A stretch of 64,000 nucleotides of DNA, taken from the NCBI GenBank assembly GCA_030123545.1, contig CP126124.1, positions 1,550,001-1,614,000 on the forward strand, read 5' to 3'. The translations under genes and the position numbers were made by a program. The stretch is from Burkholderiaceae bacterium. GTDB taxonomy: Bacteria; Pseudomonadota; Gammaproteobacteria; Burkholderiales; Burkholderiaceae_C. The notes beneath the pieces are model-generated. The model was not told where the DNA came from. It did no database searches and saw only the letters and a program-made list of their open reading frames with translations. Positions 35,796 to 44,125 of the stretch are shown here, piece after piece (the first letter of the stretch is position 1; each line of letters opens with the position of its first letter).

Positions 35796-36342
35796 GCGCC
35801 GCTCCCTCGGTCGCCGCGCCGTGCTCGGCCTTCACCCGAGTCCAGGCTGCGAGCGCCTCGTGCGCGCGCCGCGCGTGCTCGTCCATCTCGGACTGCGGCA
35901 CGGTCGGCGTGGTCAGCTCCAGCCGCAGGCCGTTCGGGTCGAAGAAATAGATCGAGTGGATGATGTGGTGGTCGGTCACGCCCAGTACCTCGATGCCGGC
36001 GGCCTCGAGCCGAGCCTTCGCCGCTAGCAGGTCGCTCTCCGACGCAACGCGCAGAGCGATGTGGTTGACCCAGGCCGGCGTATTCGGCGAGGGCAGGGCG
36101 GCGGTGTCGTCGCCGAGGTCGAAGAACGCAATGCACGAGCCGTCGGCCATCCGGAAGAAGATGTGCACGTACGGGCAGTACTCGCCGGTGCTCGGCACGT
36201 GGTCGCTCTTGATCACGTGCACCAGCGGCAGGCCCAGGATGTCCTCGTAGAAATGGCGCGTCTGTTCGGCATCGCGGCAGCGCCACGCGAAATGGTGCAG
36301 GCCGTGGATGGTGACGAAATCCGGTGTCGCGGTGGTTGCCAT
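35788..36342 (-). CDS. VOC family protein
   Basis: A 184-residue vicinal oxygen chelate protein: first module IHGLHHFAWRCRDAEQTRHF, second module WVNHIALRVASESDLL, and IYFFDPNGLRLELTTPTV near the end, giving the usual His/Glu metal ligands. It could be an extradiol-type dioxygenase or a lyase; the family does not fix the reaction. AAGGAG precedes the ATG. It is coupled to the alpha/beta hydrolase gene downstream. A ring-cleaving dioxygenase followed by a hydrolase is a common pairing in aromatic pathways, which makes that reading attractive but unproven. Confidence 0.82.
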   Translation of the reverse strand: MATTATPDFVTIHGLHHFAWRCRDAEQTRHFYEDILGLPLVHVIKSDHVPSTGEYCPYVHIFFRMADGSCIAFFDLGDDTAALPSPNTPAWVNHIALRVASESDLLAAKARLEAAGIEVLGVTDHHIIHSIYFFDPNGLRLELTTPTVPQSEMDEHARRAHEALAAWTRVKAEHGAATEGAAHG

Positions 36343-36440
36343 CGGCGGGTACTCCTTCGAACCCGCATTACAGGCGTATTCGCGGTGCCGCGCAATTGGC
36401 ATCAAAGCAGTCCCTCGCGCTGGGCGGCCGCTCGCGTCTT

Positions 36441-38072
36441 TCACGTGCGGCGTCGCCGCATCGCGCGTTCGATGAACTCGAACAGCACTTCGCTCAGCAG
36501 CGCGAGCACGATCGCCGGAATCGCTCCGGCGAGCAGCAACTGGTTGTCGTTCAGCGCAAGGCCGGTGACGATGCGTTCGCCGTAGCCGCCGGCGCCGATG
36601 AACGCGGCGATCGTTGCGGTGCCGATCGTGATCGAGGTCGCGATGCGCACGCCGGCGACGAGGGTCGGCAGCGCCAGCGGCAATTCGATGAGCCGCAGCC
36701 GCTGCGTTTTCGTCATGCCCAAAGCGAGCCCGGCCAGCCGCAGACCGGGCGACACCGAGGCCAGGCCCGCGTCGGTGTTGCGCATGATCGGCAGCAGCGC
36801 GTACAGCATCAGCGCGATCAGTGCCGGCACCGCGCCGATCATCTTGAGCAGCGAGATCAGCACCGCCAGCAGCGCCAGCGACGGCACCGTCTGCAGCAGA
36901 CCGGCGGCGCCGAGCACCAGCGTGCGCAGGCGCGGGCGGAAGAACGCGAACACCGCGAGCGGAACGCCGATCAGCACCGCGACCGCGACCGACACCGCCA
37001 CCAGCGCCAGATGCTGCCAGGTCAGGCGCCACAGGTCGGGGCCGAACAGCTTGGCCCAGAAGCCGCGGCTCTCGGCAGGCGGCGGTGCGCCGCTCGCGGT
37101 TGCGCCCGCCGCCGTGCCTACCGCCATGCCTGCTGCAGCGCCGCGGGCGCGGCTCGCAAGGAAATCGCGCGCGATCGCATCGAACGCGACGCCGTGCAGT
37201 TCGGCACGCGCGTTCATCGCGATCATCTGTTTCTCGTCGATGCTGCCGGCCAGCGTCTGCAGCGCGGCCCAGGCCTTCGGGAAGCGCTTCGGAACATCGA
37301 GCCGGTACAGCACCACCGCGTCGTAGAGCGGAAAGTAATGGCGATCGTCGGTGAGCACGCGCAAGCCGAGCTGATCGATCTTGGCGTCGGTGGTGTAGAT
37401 GTCGATCACGTCCACCTGCTTGCGCGCCAGCGCCTCGTAGGCGAGGCCATGGTCCAGGCCGGTGGGCTTTTGCGTGAAGCCGTAGCGCTGCGCGAGGCCT
37501 TGCCAGCCGTCGGCCCGGCCGATGAATTCGTTCGACAGGCCGAATTTCAGCGCCGGGTGCTGCGCCAGGTCGCTGAGCGAGCGGATGCCGAGCCGCTTGG
37601 CCTCGTCGCCCCGCATCGCCAGCGCATAGCCGTCGTTGAACCCGAGCGGGATCGCGACGCCGAGGCCCAGCGGCGCCAACGCTTGGTTCAGCTCGGCCAT
37701 CGACAGCGCCTTAGTGCTCTTCAGGATTTCGAGGCTGATCGTTCCGGTGTATTCCGGGTACAGGTCGATCGCGCCGGAGCGCAGCGCCTGGTAGACGATC
37801 GCGGTGTTGCCCAGGCCGGGCTCGACCTGCGGCGGCACGGCGGTGTGCGGTGCCGCGGTCTGCGCCAGCACCTGCGCGAGGATGTACGACTCGGTGAAGC
37901 GCTTCGATCCGATGCGCAGCGCGTCGCCCTGCGCGAGAGCGGCTCGCGGCGCCGTGATCCCGATGGCCCCGATCGCCGCGCAGGCGATGCAGACGATCCG
38001 CAAAGTCCGCATCGGCCCGCGCAGCCAATGCCGCAGGCCCGCCGCGCGCGCGGCATCGAATCGCCGTGTCAT
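36441..38072 (-). CDS. Glycine betaine/choline-type ABC transporter, fused binding protein and permease
   Basis: A 543-residue fusion. Residues about 40-300 are an OpuAC/ProX-like substrate-binding domain (LRIGSKRFTESYILAQVL, YPEYTGTISLEIL, YTTDAKIDQLGLRVLTDD), preceded by a signal-like hydrophobic stretch (RIVCIACAAIGAIGITA). Residues about 345-540 are a permease domain with the GAGGLLQTVPSLALLA-like LLQTVPSLALLAVL and IGTATIAAFIGAGGYGERI. In the better-known OpuF/EgtU fusions the permease comes first; here the binding domain does. No ATPase gene is adjacent. The ATG at 38072 lies just outside a dispersed repeat; starts at 38099 and 38012 are alternatives. Confidence 0.85.
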   Translation of the reverse strand: MTRRFDAARAAGLRHWLRGPMRTLRIVCIACAAIGAIGITAPRAALAQGDALRIGSKRFTESYILAQVLAQTAAPHTAVPPQVEPGLGNTAIVYQALRSGAIDLYPEYTGTISLEILKSTKALSMAELNQALAPLGLGVAIPLGFNDGYALAMRGDEAKRLGIRSLSDLAQHPALKFGLSNEFIGRADGWQGLAQRYGFTQKPTGLDHGLAYEALARKQVDVIDIYTTDAKIDQLGLRVLTDDRHYFPLYDAVVLYRLDVPKRFPKAWAALQTLAGSIDEKQMIAMNARAELHGVAFDAIARDFLASRARGAAAGMAVGTAAGATASGAPPPAESRGFWAKLFGPDLWRLTWQHLALVAVSVAVAVLIGVPLAVFAFFRPRLRTLVLGAAGLLQTVPSLALLAVLISLLKMIGAVPALIALMLYALLPIMRNTDAGLASVSPGLRLAGLALGMTKTQRLRLIELPLALPTLVAGVRIATSITIGTATIAAFIGAGGYGERIVTGLALNDNQLLLAGAIPAIVLALLSEVLFEFIERAMRRRRT

Positions 38073-38091
38073 TCGGTCAGTATCGCAGCGC

Positions 38092-38248
38092 CGCACCACC
38101 CGCGACGCATGAAACGCAAAGAATCAGAAGGCCGCGGAGCAGGCCATGCAAGCGACCGCCGCGGATCGGGCTTGGCCCGGCCGCTGGCGGTGCCCCCTTG
38201 CAGGGGGTTGGCGAAGCGACACGCAGTGCGCGAAGCCTGGGGGTGTTC
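38092..38248 (-). repeat. Dispersed intergenic repeat, copy 2 (inverted)
   Basis: The reverse complement begins ACACCCCCAGGCTTCGCGCA and ends CATGCGTCGCGGGTGGTGCG, matching the copy at 43955-44112 along nearly all of its length, including the CTGCTCCGCGGCC block. It sits upstream of the fused transporter gene and carries an in-frame ATG that is unlikely to be used. Confidence 0.8.
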
Positions 38249-38250
38249 AT

Positions 38251-39363
38251 TCAATCCGTACCCCAGACCTCGCGCGCGGTCTCGATCACCAGGCGCAGCT
38301 TGTTGCGCTCGTCTTCCACCGTGACCTTGTTGCCGTCGACCGTGCTGCTGAACCCGCACTGCGGACTGAGCGCGAGCTGCTCCAGCGGCGCATGGCGCGC
38401 CGCCTCGTCGATGCGGCGCTTCAGCTCGTCCTTGTCCTCGAGCCGGCCGACCTTGGTCGTGACCAGGCCCAGCACCGCCGTCTTGCCCTTGGGCAGGTAG
38501 CGCAGCGGGCGAAAGTCGCCGGAGCGCTCGTCGTCGTACTCCATGAAATACGCGTCCAGGTCCATCTCGCGCAGCAAGGCTTCGGCCACCGGCTCGTAGT
38601 TGCCGGCCGCGGCGTGCGTGCTCTTGAAGTTGCCGCGGCACAGGTGCATCGCCAGCAGCATGCCGGCGGGCTTTTGCGCGACCACCTTGTTGATGAACTT
38701 CGCGTAGCGGTGCGGCAGCTCGTTCGGGTCGTCGCCGCGGCTGCGCGCCGCCTCGCGCATGCGTTCATCGCACAGGTACGCCATGTTGGTGTCGTCCATC
38801 TGCACGTAGCGGCAACCGGCCGCGGCCAGGCTGCGCAGCTCGTCGCCGTAGGCCTGGGCCACGTCGTCGTAGAAGTCGGGGTCGAGCTCGGGGTAGGCAC
38901 CCTTGCTGATGCCGCCGCGCCCGCCGCGGAAGTGCAGCATCGTCGGCGACGGAATGCAGACCTTCGGCGTATGTCCGGCATCGACCTGGGTTTTCAGGTA
39001 TTCGAAGTCGGCACGCTGGATGTCGCGCACATGGCGCACCTTGTCGACCACCTTCATCACCGGCGGCGCGAGTTCTTCGGTGCCATCGGGCTTCTTGATC
39101 GTGACCGGAATGTCGGTCTTCACGCCGCCGAGCTGGTCCAGAAAGTCGATGTGGAAGTAGGTGCGGCGGAACTCGCCGTCGGTGATGCTCTTCAGCCCGA
39201 CGTCCTGCTGGAACCGCGCGATCTCGGTGATTGCGCGGTCCTCGACGCTGCGCAACTGCGCGGGCGTGATCTCGCCCCGTGCTTTCTGCGCGCGTGCCTC
39301 GAGCAGGTACTTCGGGCGCAGGAAGCTGCCGACATGGTCATAGCGGGCGGGAAGCTGGGTCAT
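38251..39363 (-). CDS. Cobalamin-independent methionine synthase II-like protein (MetE C-terminal domain family)
   Basis: A 370-residue TIM-barrel protein equal to the catalytic half of MetE. The four zinc ligands are visible: His and Cys in MHLCRGN, Glu in YFMEYDDERSG and Cys in LSPQCGFSS. It begins YDHVGSFLRPKYLLEARAQK and contains ITDGEFRR and VQMDDTNMAYLCD. Core-only MetE homologues transfer methyl groups between folates, thiols or corrinoid proteins; some use methylcobamide instead of methyl-folate. It lies 88 bases downstream of vanA on the same strand, which hints at handling methyl units from methoxylated aromatics, though VanA itself releases formaldehyde. Confidence 0.88.
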   Translation of the reverse strand: MTQLPARYDHVGSFLRPKYLLEARAQKARGEITPAQLRSVEDRAITEIARFQQDVGLKSITDGEFRRTYFHIDFLDQLGGVKTDIPVTIKKPDGTEELAPPVMKVVDKVRHVRDIQRADFEYLKTQVDAGHTPKVCIPSPTMLHFRGGRGGISKGAYPELDPDFYDDVAQAYGDELRSLAAAGCRYVQMDDTNMAYLCDERMREAARSRGDDPNELPHRYAKFINKVVAQKPAGMLLAMHLCRGNFKSTHAAAGNYEPVAEALLREMDLDAYFMEYDDERSGDFRPLRYLPKGKTAVLGLVTTKVGRLEDKDELKRRIDEAARHAPLEQLALSPQCGFSSTVDGNKVTVEDERNKLRLVIETAREVWGTD

Positions 39364-39451
39364 GGGTCACCTCGGGTCGATTGCGATTGCACGTGATCAT
39401 AGATTCGCGCGGCCGCCGCTGCCTGCGGCGAAGCCGGCGCCGGCAGCCGGC

Positions 39452-40483
39452 TCACCGGTCCGCTTCCTGCGCGATCAGCCGGTCGAGGATGCGCCGCGAG
39501 TGCATGCCGCCGGCGTCGATGTTGAGCATCAGCAGCCGCCGCTCGGGATAGCGGGAAATGTTCGCTTGCTGGGCTTCCAGCACCGCGAGGTCTTCCGAGA
39601 ACACCTTGGCCTGGCCGTCGCGGATCGCCGCGGTCAGCGCCTCGTCGGCCGGATTGAAGTTGCGCGCCATGCCCCAGAAATACCACATCGAGGTCTCGGT
39701 CTCGGGCGTGCAGAAGTCGACGACGATGCTGTAGACCTTGTCGTTCGCGTCGGCGTGGTAGCCGCCCTTGCCGGCATGAGCGACGCCGACCTCGATCATC
39801 ACCTGCGCCGGCGGCGTGAAGCGCGAGATCTGCCAGCGGTCCACCGGCACGTCGTCGGCCATGTGGTTGCCGCGCAGGTTGGCGCGCCAGAACGGCGGCG
39901 GCATCACGCCTTCCATGAAGCGGCTGGTCGTGACCACGTCGCCGTCAACCTTGGTGTTGACCGGCGCCGTGTCGATCTCGCTCTGCCCGATGCTGGTCTT
40001 GTGCACGTAGCGTTCGTGCGTCAGGTCCATCAGGTTGTCGATCATCAGCCGGTAGCTGCAGTTGACGTGATACAGCCCGCCGCCATAGGCCCAGTCGGGG
40101 TGGTCGGCCCATTCGAGATGCGGGATCTTGGCCGGGTCGGCCAGCTTCTCGTCGCCGGTCCAGACCCAGACGAAGCCGTGGCGCTCGACCACCGGGAAGC
40201 TGCGCGTCGGCGGGAACCCCCGCACGCGCTGGCCCGGCATCGAGACCACCTTGCCATCGCAGCCGACCACCGCGCCGTGGTAGCCGCATTCGATGTTGCC
40301 GTCGCAGACCCGGCCCAGCGACAGCGGCACCCCCCGGTGCGGGCAGAAGTCCTCGAGCGCGGCGACTTGGGTCTCGCTGCCACGGAAGAACACGATCTTC
40401 TCGCCGCAAATCTGTCGCCCGAGCGGCCGCGCGTCGATTTCGGAGGGGTTGCAGGCAACGTACCAGGCATTCTTCGGAAACAT
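39452..40483 (-). CDS. vanA: Vanillate O-demethylase, Rieske oxygenase subunit
   Basis: A 343-residue Rieske non-heme iron oxygenase that demethylates vanillate to protocatechuate and formaldehyde. The Rieske ligands are in CPHRGVPLSLG and CGYHG; the iron site lies in DNLMDLTHERYVH. N-terminal MFPKNAWYVACNPSEIDARP and IEVGVAHAGKGGYHA are very like known VanA. The ATG at 40483 gives the standard start and is preceded by GGAG. The reductase VanB is not encoded nearby, so electrons must come from a protein outside the window. It links the ferulate branch to the lig genes. Confidence 0.92.
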   Translation of the reverse strand: MFPKNAWYVACNPSEIDARPLGRQICGEKIVFFRGSETQVAALEDFCPHRGVPLSLGRVCDGNIECGYHGAVVGCDGKVVSMPGQRVRGFPPTRSFPVVERHGFVWVWTGDEKLADPAKIPHLEWADHPDWAYGGGLYHVNCSYRLMIDNLMDLTHERYVHKTSIGQSEIDTAPVNTKVDGDVVTTSRFMEGVMPPPFWRANLRGNHMADDVPVDRWQISRFTPPAQVMIEVGVAHAGKGGYHADANDKVYSIVVDFCTPETETSMWYFWGMARNFNPADEALTAAIRDGQAKVFSEDLAVLEAQQANISRYPERRLLMLNIDAGGMHSRRILDRLIAQEADR

Positions 40484-40511
40484 CGGGGGCTCCAGGTCAG
40501 GGAAGTGATTC

Positions 40512-40538
40512 GGTGCCCTGGATCTTCGCAAGGGCACC
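40512..40538. promoter_or_regulatory. Perfect hairpin in the vanA upstream region
   Basis: GGTGCCCT and AGGGCACC form a perfect 8-bp stem around an 11-base loop, starting 29 bases upstream of the vanA ATG. It could be an operator or a leader hairpin. The rest of the 327-base divergent gap (40484-40810) holds no recognisable gene. Confidence 0.3.
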
Positions 40539-40666
40539 GCGCGGAGGGGATCATGCGCCAGCACGCGCGAGCATGCACGCATCGCGCAGCGCAACCTCGG
40601 CGAAGCGGTGCAAGGCGAGGAGGCGGCGCATGTCTCCCGCGGTTGATCCGCCGGCGCAACTGAGGA

Positions 40667-40696
40667 TTGTCGGCCGTTATGCCGATCCGCTATAGC
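40667..40696 (+). promoter_or_regulatory. Candidate sigma-70 promoter for the second ABC importer operon
   Basis: TTGTCG (40667-40672) and TATAGC (40691-40696) are separated by 18 bases. They precede the binding-protein ATG by about 115 bases. The boxes are modest, so this is tentative. Confidence 0.35.
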
Positions 40697-40810
40697 ACCT
40701 AGTGGGGAAATCAACCTTGTCGGTGGCTGCGTTCACGGGCATATTCGGACGGGAAATAGCCGGCCAGGCAATTGGCAGCCCGGTTCCTCTCTACAGCGAC
40801 GGAGATATTC

Positions 40811-41983
40811 ATGAAGAAGCGGACATTCCTCGGTGCGGCCGTGCTGGCCGCCGGCGCACTGGCCTGCGGCGCGGCGCTGGCGCAAAGCCAGCCGTTCAAG
40901 ATCGGCCTGATCCTGCCGATGACCGGGCCGCAGGCGTCGACCGGGCGCCAGATCGAGGCCGCGGCGCGGCTGTACATGGCGCAGAACGGCGACGCGGTCG
41001 ACGGGCGCAAGATCGAGCTGGTCGTGCGCGACGACACCAGCCTGCCCGACATGACCAAGCGCATCGCGCAGGAGCTGGTGGTGAATGACCATGTCGACGT
41101 GCTGGCCGGTTTCGGCATCACGCCGGCGGCGCTCGCCACCGCGCCGATCGCGACCCAGTCCAAGACCCCCGAGGTGGTGATGGCGGCGGCGACCTCGACC
41201 ATCGTCGACGCGTCGCCGTACATCGTGCGCACCAGCTTCACGCTGCCGCAGGCCGCGGTGCCGCTGGCCGACTGGGCCGTGAAGAACGGCATCAAGTCGG
41301 TCGTGACGCTGGTCAGCGACTACGGTCCGGGCATCGACGGCGAGAAGGCGTTCGTCGAGCGGTTCAAGGCGAACGGCGGTAAGGTGATCCAGTCGTTGCG
41401 CGTGCCGCTGCGCAATCCCGATTTCGCGCCGTTCCTGCAGAAGGCGCAGGACGATCATCCGGACGCGCTGTTCGTGTTCGTTCCGTCAGGCACCGGCGCA
41501 TCGGTGATGAAGCAGTTCGTGCAGCGCGGCATGGCCAAGGCCGGCATCCGGCTGATCGGCACCGGCGACATCACCGACGACGACCAGTTGAATGACATGG
41601 GCGACGGCGCGCTCGGCGTCATCACCGCGCACCACTATTCGGCAGCGCACCCGTCGGCGCTGAACAAGCAGTTCGTCGCCGCGTTCGAGAAGGCGAACAA
41701 GGGCATGCGGCCGAACTTCATGGCGGTCGGCGGCTACGACGGCATGCACCTGATCTACGACGCGCTCAAAAAAACGAACGGCAAGGGCGGCGGCGACGCG
41801 CTGCTGGCCGCGATGAGGGGCGACGCGTTCGAGAGCCCGCGCGGGCCGATTTCGATCGACGCGCAGACGCGCGACATCGTGCAGAACATCTACCTGCGCA
41901 AGGTCGAGCGCGTGAACGGCCAGCTCTACAACGTGGAGTTCGAGACGTTCAAGGACGTCAAGGACCCGGCCAAGTCCAAGTGA
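40811..41983 (+). CDS. ABC transporter periplasmic binding protein (type I fold)
   Basis: A 390-residue secreted binding protein with a signal peptide (MKKRTFLGAAVLAAGALACG then AALAQ) and the type I fold: FKIGLILPMTGPQASTGRQI, LVVRDDTSLPDMTKRIAQEL, VVTLVSDYGPGIDGEKAFVE. Relatives bind branched-chain amino acids or aromatic acids. It heads a complete operon with two permeases and two ATPases (42111-45620) directly beside vanA and the protocatechuate genes, so an aromatic acid such as vanillate or protocatechuate is a reasonable but unproven substrate. The ATG at 40811 is fixed by the signal peptide. Confidence 0.92.
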   Translation: MKKRTFLGAAVLAAGALACGAALAQSQPFKIGLILPMTGPQASTGRQIEAAARLYMAQNGDAVDGRKIELVVRDDTSLPDMTKRIAQELVVNDHVDVLAGFGITPAALATAPIATQSKTPEVVMAAATSTIVDASPYIVRTSFTLPQAAVPLADWAVKNGIKSVVTLVSDYGPGIDGEKAFVERFKANGGKVIQSLRVPLRNPDFAPFLQKAQDDHPDALFVFVPSGTGASVMKQFVQRGMAKAGIRLIGTGDITDDDQLNDMGDGALGVITAHHYSAAHPSALNKQFVAAFEKANKGMRPNFMAVGGYDGMHLIYDALKKTNGKGGGDALLAAMRGDAFESPRGPISIDAQTRDIVQNIYLRKVERVNGQLYNVEFETFKDVKDPAKSK

Positions 41984-42110
41984 CGCTGCGCAAGGGCGCA
42001 AGCGCGGCGGCCGGTGACGCGCGTGGCGGTTCGCTGGCGCTGATCCGTTGCCGCCGCTCGCTGACCTCGTTTGCGCAGCGGCTCGCCGAAACCGACGGCC
42101 CCGACATCCG

Positions 42111-42983
42111 ATGATCACGATCCTGTTCGACGGCGTCGCCTACGGCATGCTGCTGTTCGTGCTGGCCGTTGGCCTCGCGGTCACGCTCGGGCTGATGAAC
42201 TTCATCAACTTGGCGCACGGCGCGTTCGCGATGGCCGGCGGCTACCTGACCGTGTACCTGATGCAGCGCGCGGGCGTGCCGTTCGGGGTCTGCCTGCTGC
42301 TGGCGTTCGTGCTGGTCGGCGTGCTCGGCGCGCTGCTCGAGGTCACGCTGTACCGGCCGATGTACGCGAAGCCGCCGCTGGACCAGGTGCTGTTCTCGAT
42401 CGGGCTCGTGTTCATGGCGGTTGCCGCGGTCGACTACTTTCTCGGCACCAGCCAGCAGAACCTGCAGCTGCCGGGCTGGCTCAGCGGGCGCACCGTGGTC
42501 GGCCACGGGCCGCTGCAGCTCGGCATGGGCCACTACCGACTGTTCATCATCGTGCTGTGCGGACTGCTGACGCTCGCGCTGCAGCTGATCCTCGGCCGCA
42601 CCCGTTTCGGCAGCCGGCTGCGCGCGGCAGTCGACGATCCGCGCGTCGCCTCGGGCCTGGGCATCAACGTGAACGTGATCTTCCTGCTGACCTTCGCCGC
42701 CGGTTCCGGGCTGGCCGGGCTCGGTGGCGCGCTGGCGACCGAGATCGTCGGCATCGACCCGACCTTTCCCTTGCGCTACATGGTGTACTTCCTGATCGTG
42801 GTCGCGGTCGGCGGCACCGCGTCGATCACCGGCCCGCTGGCGGCCGCGCTGCTGCTGGGCATCGCCGACGTGGCGGGCAAATACTTCATCCCGACGCTGG
42901 GCGCGTTCATCGTCTACCTGCTGATGATCCTGATCCTGCTGTGGCGACCCGAAGGGCTGTTCGTGCGCAAAGGAGGCGGCTGA
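42111..42983 (+). CDS. Branched-chain-type ABC transporter permease (LivH-like)
   Basis: A 290-residue permease with about eight hydrophobic segments. It shows LGLMNFINLAHGAFAMAGGY near the start, the EAA-like loop SRLRAAVDDPRVASGLGINV and the closing IADVAGKYFIPTLGAFIVYL. It pairs with the LivM-like protein that follows; the stop and next ATG overlap by one base (TGATG). The ATG at 42111 was chosen because it gives the family N-terminus; a longer in-frame start at 42048 has no support. Confidence 0.93.
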   Translation: MITILFDGVAYGMLLFVLAVGLAVTLGLMNFINLAHGAFAMAGGYLTVYLMQRAGVPFGVCLLLAFVLVGVLGALLEVTLYRPMYAKPPLDQVLFSIGLVFMAVAAVDYFLGTSQQNLQLPGWLSGRTVVGHGPLQLGMGHYRLFIIVLCGLLTLALQLILGRTRFGSRLRAAVDDPRVASGLGINVNVIFLLTFAAGSGLAGLGGALATEIVGIDPTFPLRYMVYFLIVVAVGGTASITGPLAAALLLGIADVAGKYFIPTLGAFIVYLLMILILLWRPEGLFVRKGGG

Positions 42984-43954
42984 TGACGGTGCTCGTGTCG
43001 GATCCGGCACGCGCCGAGCTGCTGCGGCTGTCGCGCTGGCGGGTCTGGGAGCCGCTGCTCTGGCTGATCGCGTTTGCCGCGCCGTGGCTGCTGCCGGGGC
43101 AGGCGCTGCGCATCAGCGAGATCGCGATCGTCGCGCTGTTCGCGGTCTCGCTCGACCTGATCCTGGGCTACGCCGGCATCGTGTCGCTCGGCCATGCCGC
43201 GTTCTTCGGGTTCGGCGCCTACGCCGGCGCGCTGTTCGCGAAACTCGTGATGCCCGAGCCGGTCATCGGCCTGGTCGTGGCGATGGCGCTGTCGGGGCTG
43301 CTCGGCTTCCTGCTGAGCTTCACGATCCTGCGCGGCACCGACCTGACGCGGCTGATGGTCACGCTCGGCGCGTCGCTGCTGCTGCTGGAACTGGCGAACA
43401 AGCTCGACTGGCTGACCGGCGGCGCCGACGGCCTGCAGGGCGTGGTGATCGGTCCGGTGCTCGGCCATTTCGCGTTCGACCTGCGAGGACGCACCGCGGC
43501 CTGGTATTCGCTCGCGGTGCTGCTGCTGCTGTTCCTGCTGCTGCGCCGGCTCGTGCATTCGCCGTTCGGCGCGAGCCTGCAGGCGATCCGCGACAACCGG
43601 CTGCGCGCGATGGCGATCGGCATCCCGGTGCGCGCGCGGCTCGTGCTGATCTACACGGTGGCGGCCGCGGTGGCCGGCGCCGCCGGCGCGCTGCTGGCGC
43701 AGACCACGGGCTTTGCCTCGCTCGACGTGCTGGCGTTCGACCGTTCCGCCGACGTGCTGCTGATGCTGGTGATCGGCGGCGTCGGCTGGCTGTACGGCGG
43801 CATCGTCGGTGCGCTGGTGTTCAAGATCCTGCAGGACAGCCTGTCGACGATTACGCCGGAATACTGGATGTTCTGGATCGGACTGATCCTGGTGCTCTTG
43901 GTACGCGTCGGGCGCGATCGTCTGCTGCGCCCTTGGACCTGGTGGGGGAAATGA
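42983..43954 (+). CDS. Branched-chain-type ABC transporter permease (LivM-like)
   Basis: A 323-residue permease with about nine hydrophobic segments. Family features are LILGYAGIVSLGHAAFFGFG near residues 55-75 and SPFGASLQAIRDNRLRAMAI in the cytoplasmic loop. A strong AGGAGG lies 8 bases before the ATG. Its C-terminal region ends next to a dispersed repeat that separates it from the LivG-like gene. Confidence 0.93.
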   Translation: MTVLVSDPARAELLRLSRWRVWEPLLWLIAFAAPWLLPGQALRISEIAIVALFAVSLDLILGYAGIVSLGHAAFFGFGAYAGALFAKLVMPEPVIGLVVAMALSGLLGFLLSFTILRGTDLTRLMVTLGASLLLLELANKLDWLTGGADGLQGVVIGPVLGHFAFDLRGRTAAWYSLAVLLLLFLLLRRLVHSPFGASLQAIRDNRLRAMAIGIPVRARLVLIYTVAAAVAGAAGALLAQTTGFASLDVLAFDRSADVLLMLVIGGVGWLYGGIVGALVFKILQDSLSTITPEYWMFWIGLILVLLVRVGRDRLLRPWTWWGK

Positions 43955-44112
43955 AACACCCCCAGTCTTCGCGCACTGCGTGTCGCTTCGCCAACCCCCT
44001 TGCAGGGGGCGCACCCAGCGGCCTGGCAAAGCCAGTTCCGCGGGTGCCCGCGAACGGCCTGCTCCGCGGCCCCTCGAACCTGTTTCATGCGGTACGGGTG
44101 GTGCGGCGCACC
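43955..44112 (+). repeat. Dispersed intergenic repeat, copy 3
   Basis: Begins AACACCCCCAGTCTTCGCGC and ends TACGGGTGGTGCGGCGCACC. It matches the inverted copy at 38092-38248 across about 155 bases and the first part of 7896-8010. It interrupts the importer operon between livM-like and livG-like genes. Confidence 0.82.
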
Positions 44113-44125
44113 ATGGACCACTGAA

